Assembly: GCA_030634605.1 (NCBI GenBank)
Contig: DAOWAK010000076.1
Location: 1-6,413, forward strand
Reading direction: 5' to 3'
Source: Sedimentisphaerales bacterium
Lineage (GTDB): Bacteria; Planctomycetota; Phycisphaerae; Sedimentisphaerales; SM23-30
Length of the DNA stretch: 6,413 nt
The position numbers and the translations under genes are program-made. Positions 6,410-6,413 of this stretch are shown in pieces. Below the pieces are notes generated by a model, which worked only from the letters and a program-made list of their open reading frames with translations, ran no database searches and had not been told where the DNA came from. The number at the start of each line of letters is the position of its first letter. Positions within the stretch are counted from its first letter, which is position 1.

Positions 6410-6413
6410 TTAA

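Noticed and set aside
1..6413. CRISPR array, tRNA, rRNA, transposase or phage genes
   Set aside because: No regularly spaced repeats, cloverleaf, ribosomal RNA or mobile-element protein motifs were seen on either strand.

Overview
The window looks like chromosomal DNA from a free-living bacterium. It carries four housekeeping-type genes and no sign of plasmid, phage or transposase genes. The best taxonomic guess is the Planctomycetota, perhaps a Phycisphaerae-like lineage. That guess rests on a PurL with PurS-like domains fused to its N-terminus, a tiny stand-alone RRM protein, and GC-rich genes beside AT-rich spacers. It is an inference and has not been tested by database search.

Layout. 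Bases 1-650 hold no convincing gene; they are AT-rich and end in a striking pyrimidine tract just before a ribosome binding site. Bases 651-911 (+) encode an 86-residue RNA-recognition-motif protein. Bases 912-1203 hold a short hairpin repeat and a strong, symmetric intrinsic terminator placed between two convergent genes. Bases 1204-2316 (-) encode AccA, the carboxyltransferase alpha subunit of acetyl-CoA carboxylase, with an unusual basic tail. Bases 2317-2594 are a divergent control region with a candidate accA promoter, a GC-rich inverted repeat over that promoter, and a second hairpin. Bases 2595-3476 (+) encode a prephenate/arogenate dehydrogenase (TyrA). Its stop codon overlaps by one base the start of a 964-residue PurL (3476-6370, +). 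The last 43 bases are intergenic and carry a second copy of the hairpin repeat.

How the genes relate. AccA commits carbon to fatty acid synthesis, TyrA makes the tyrosine precursor, and PurL performs the fourth step of purine synthesis. tyrA and purL form a tightly coupled pair although their pathways differ. The most interesting protein is PurL: two tandem PurS-like domains precede a small-type PurL core, and there is no glutaminase domain. It therefore resembles an architecture intermediate between the three-subunit PurS/PurQ/PurL enzyme and the single-chain large PurL. A separate PurQ must be encoded outside this window. The other point worth following is a 15-base hairpin-forming repeat found in two of the intergenic stretches. 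No wholly new biological system is evident.
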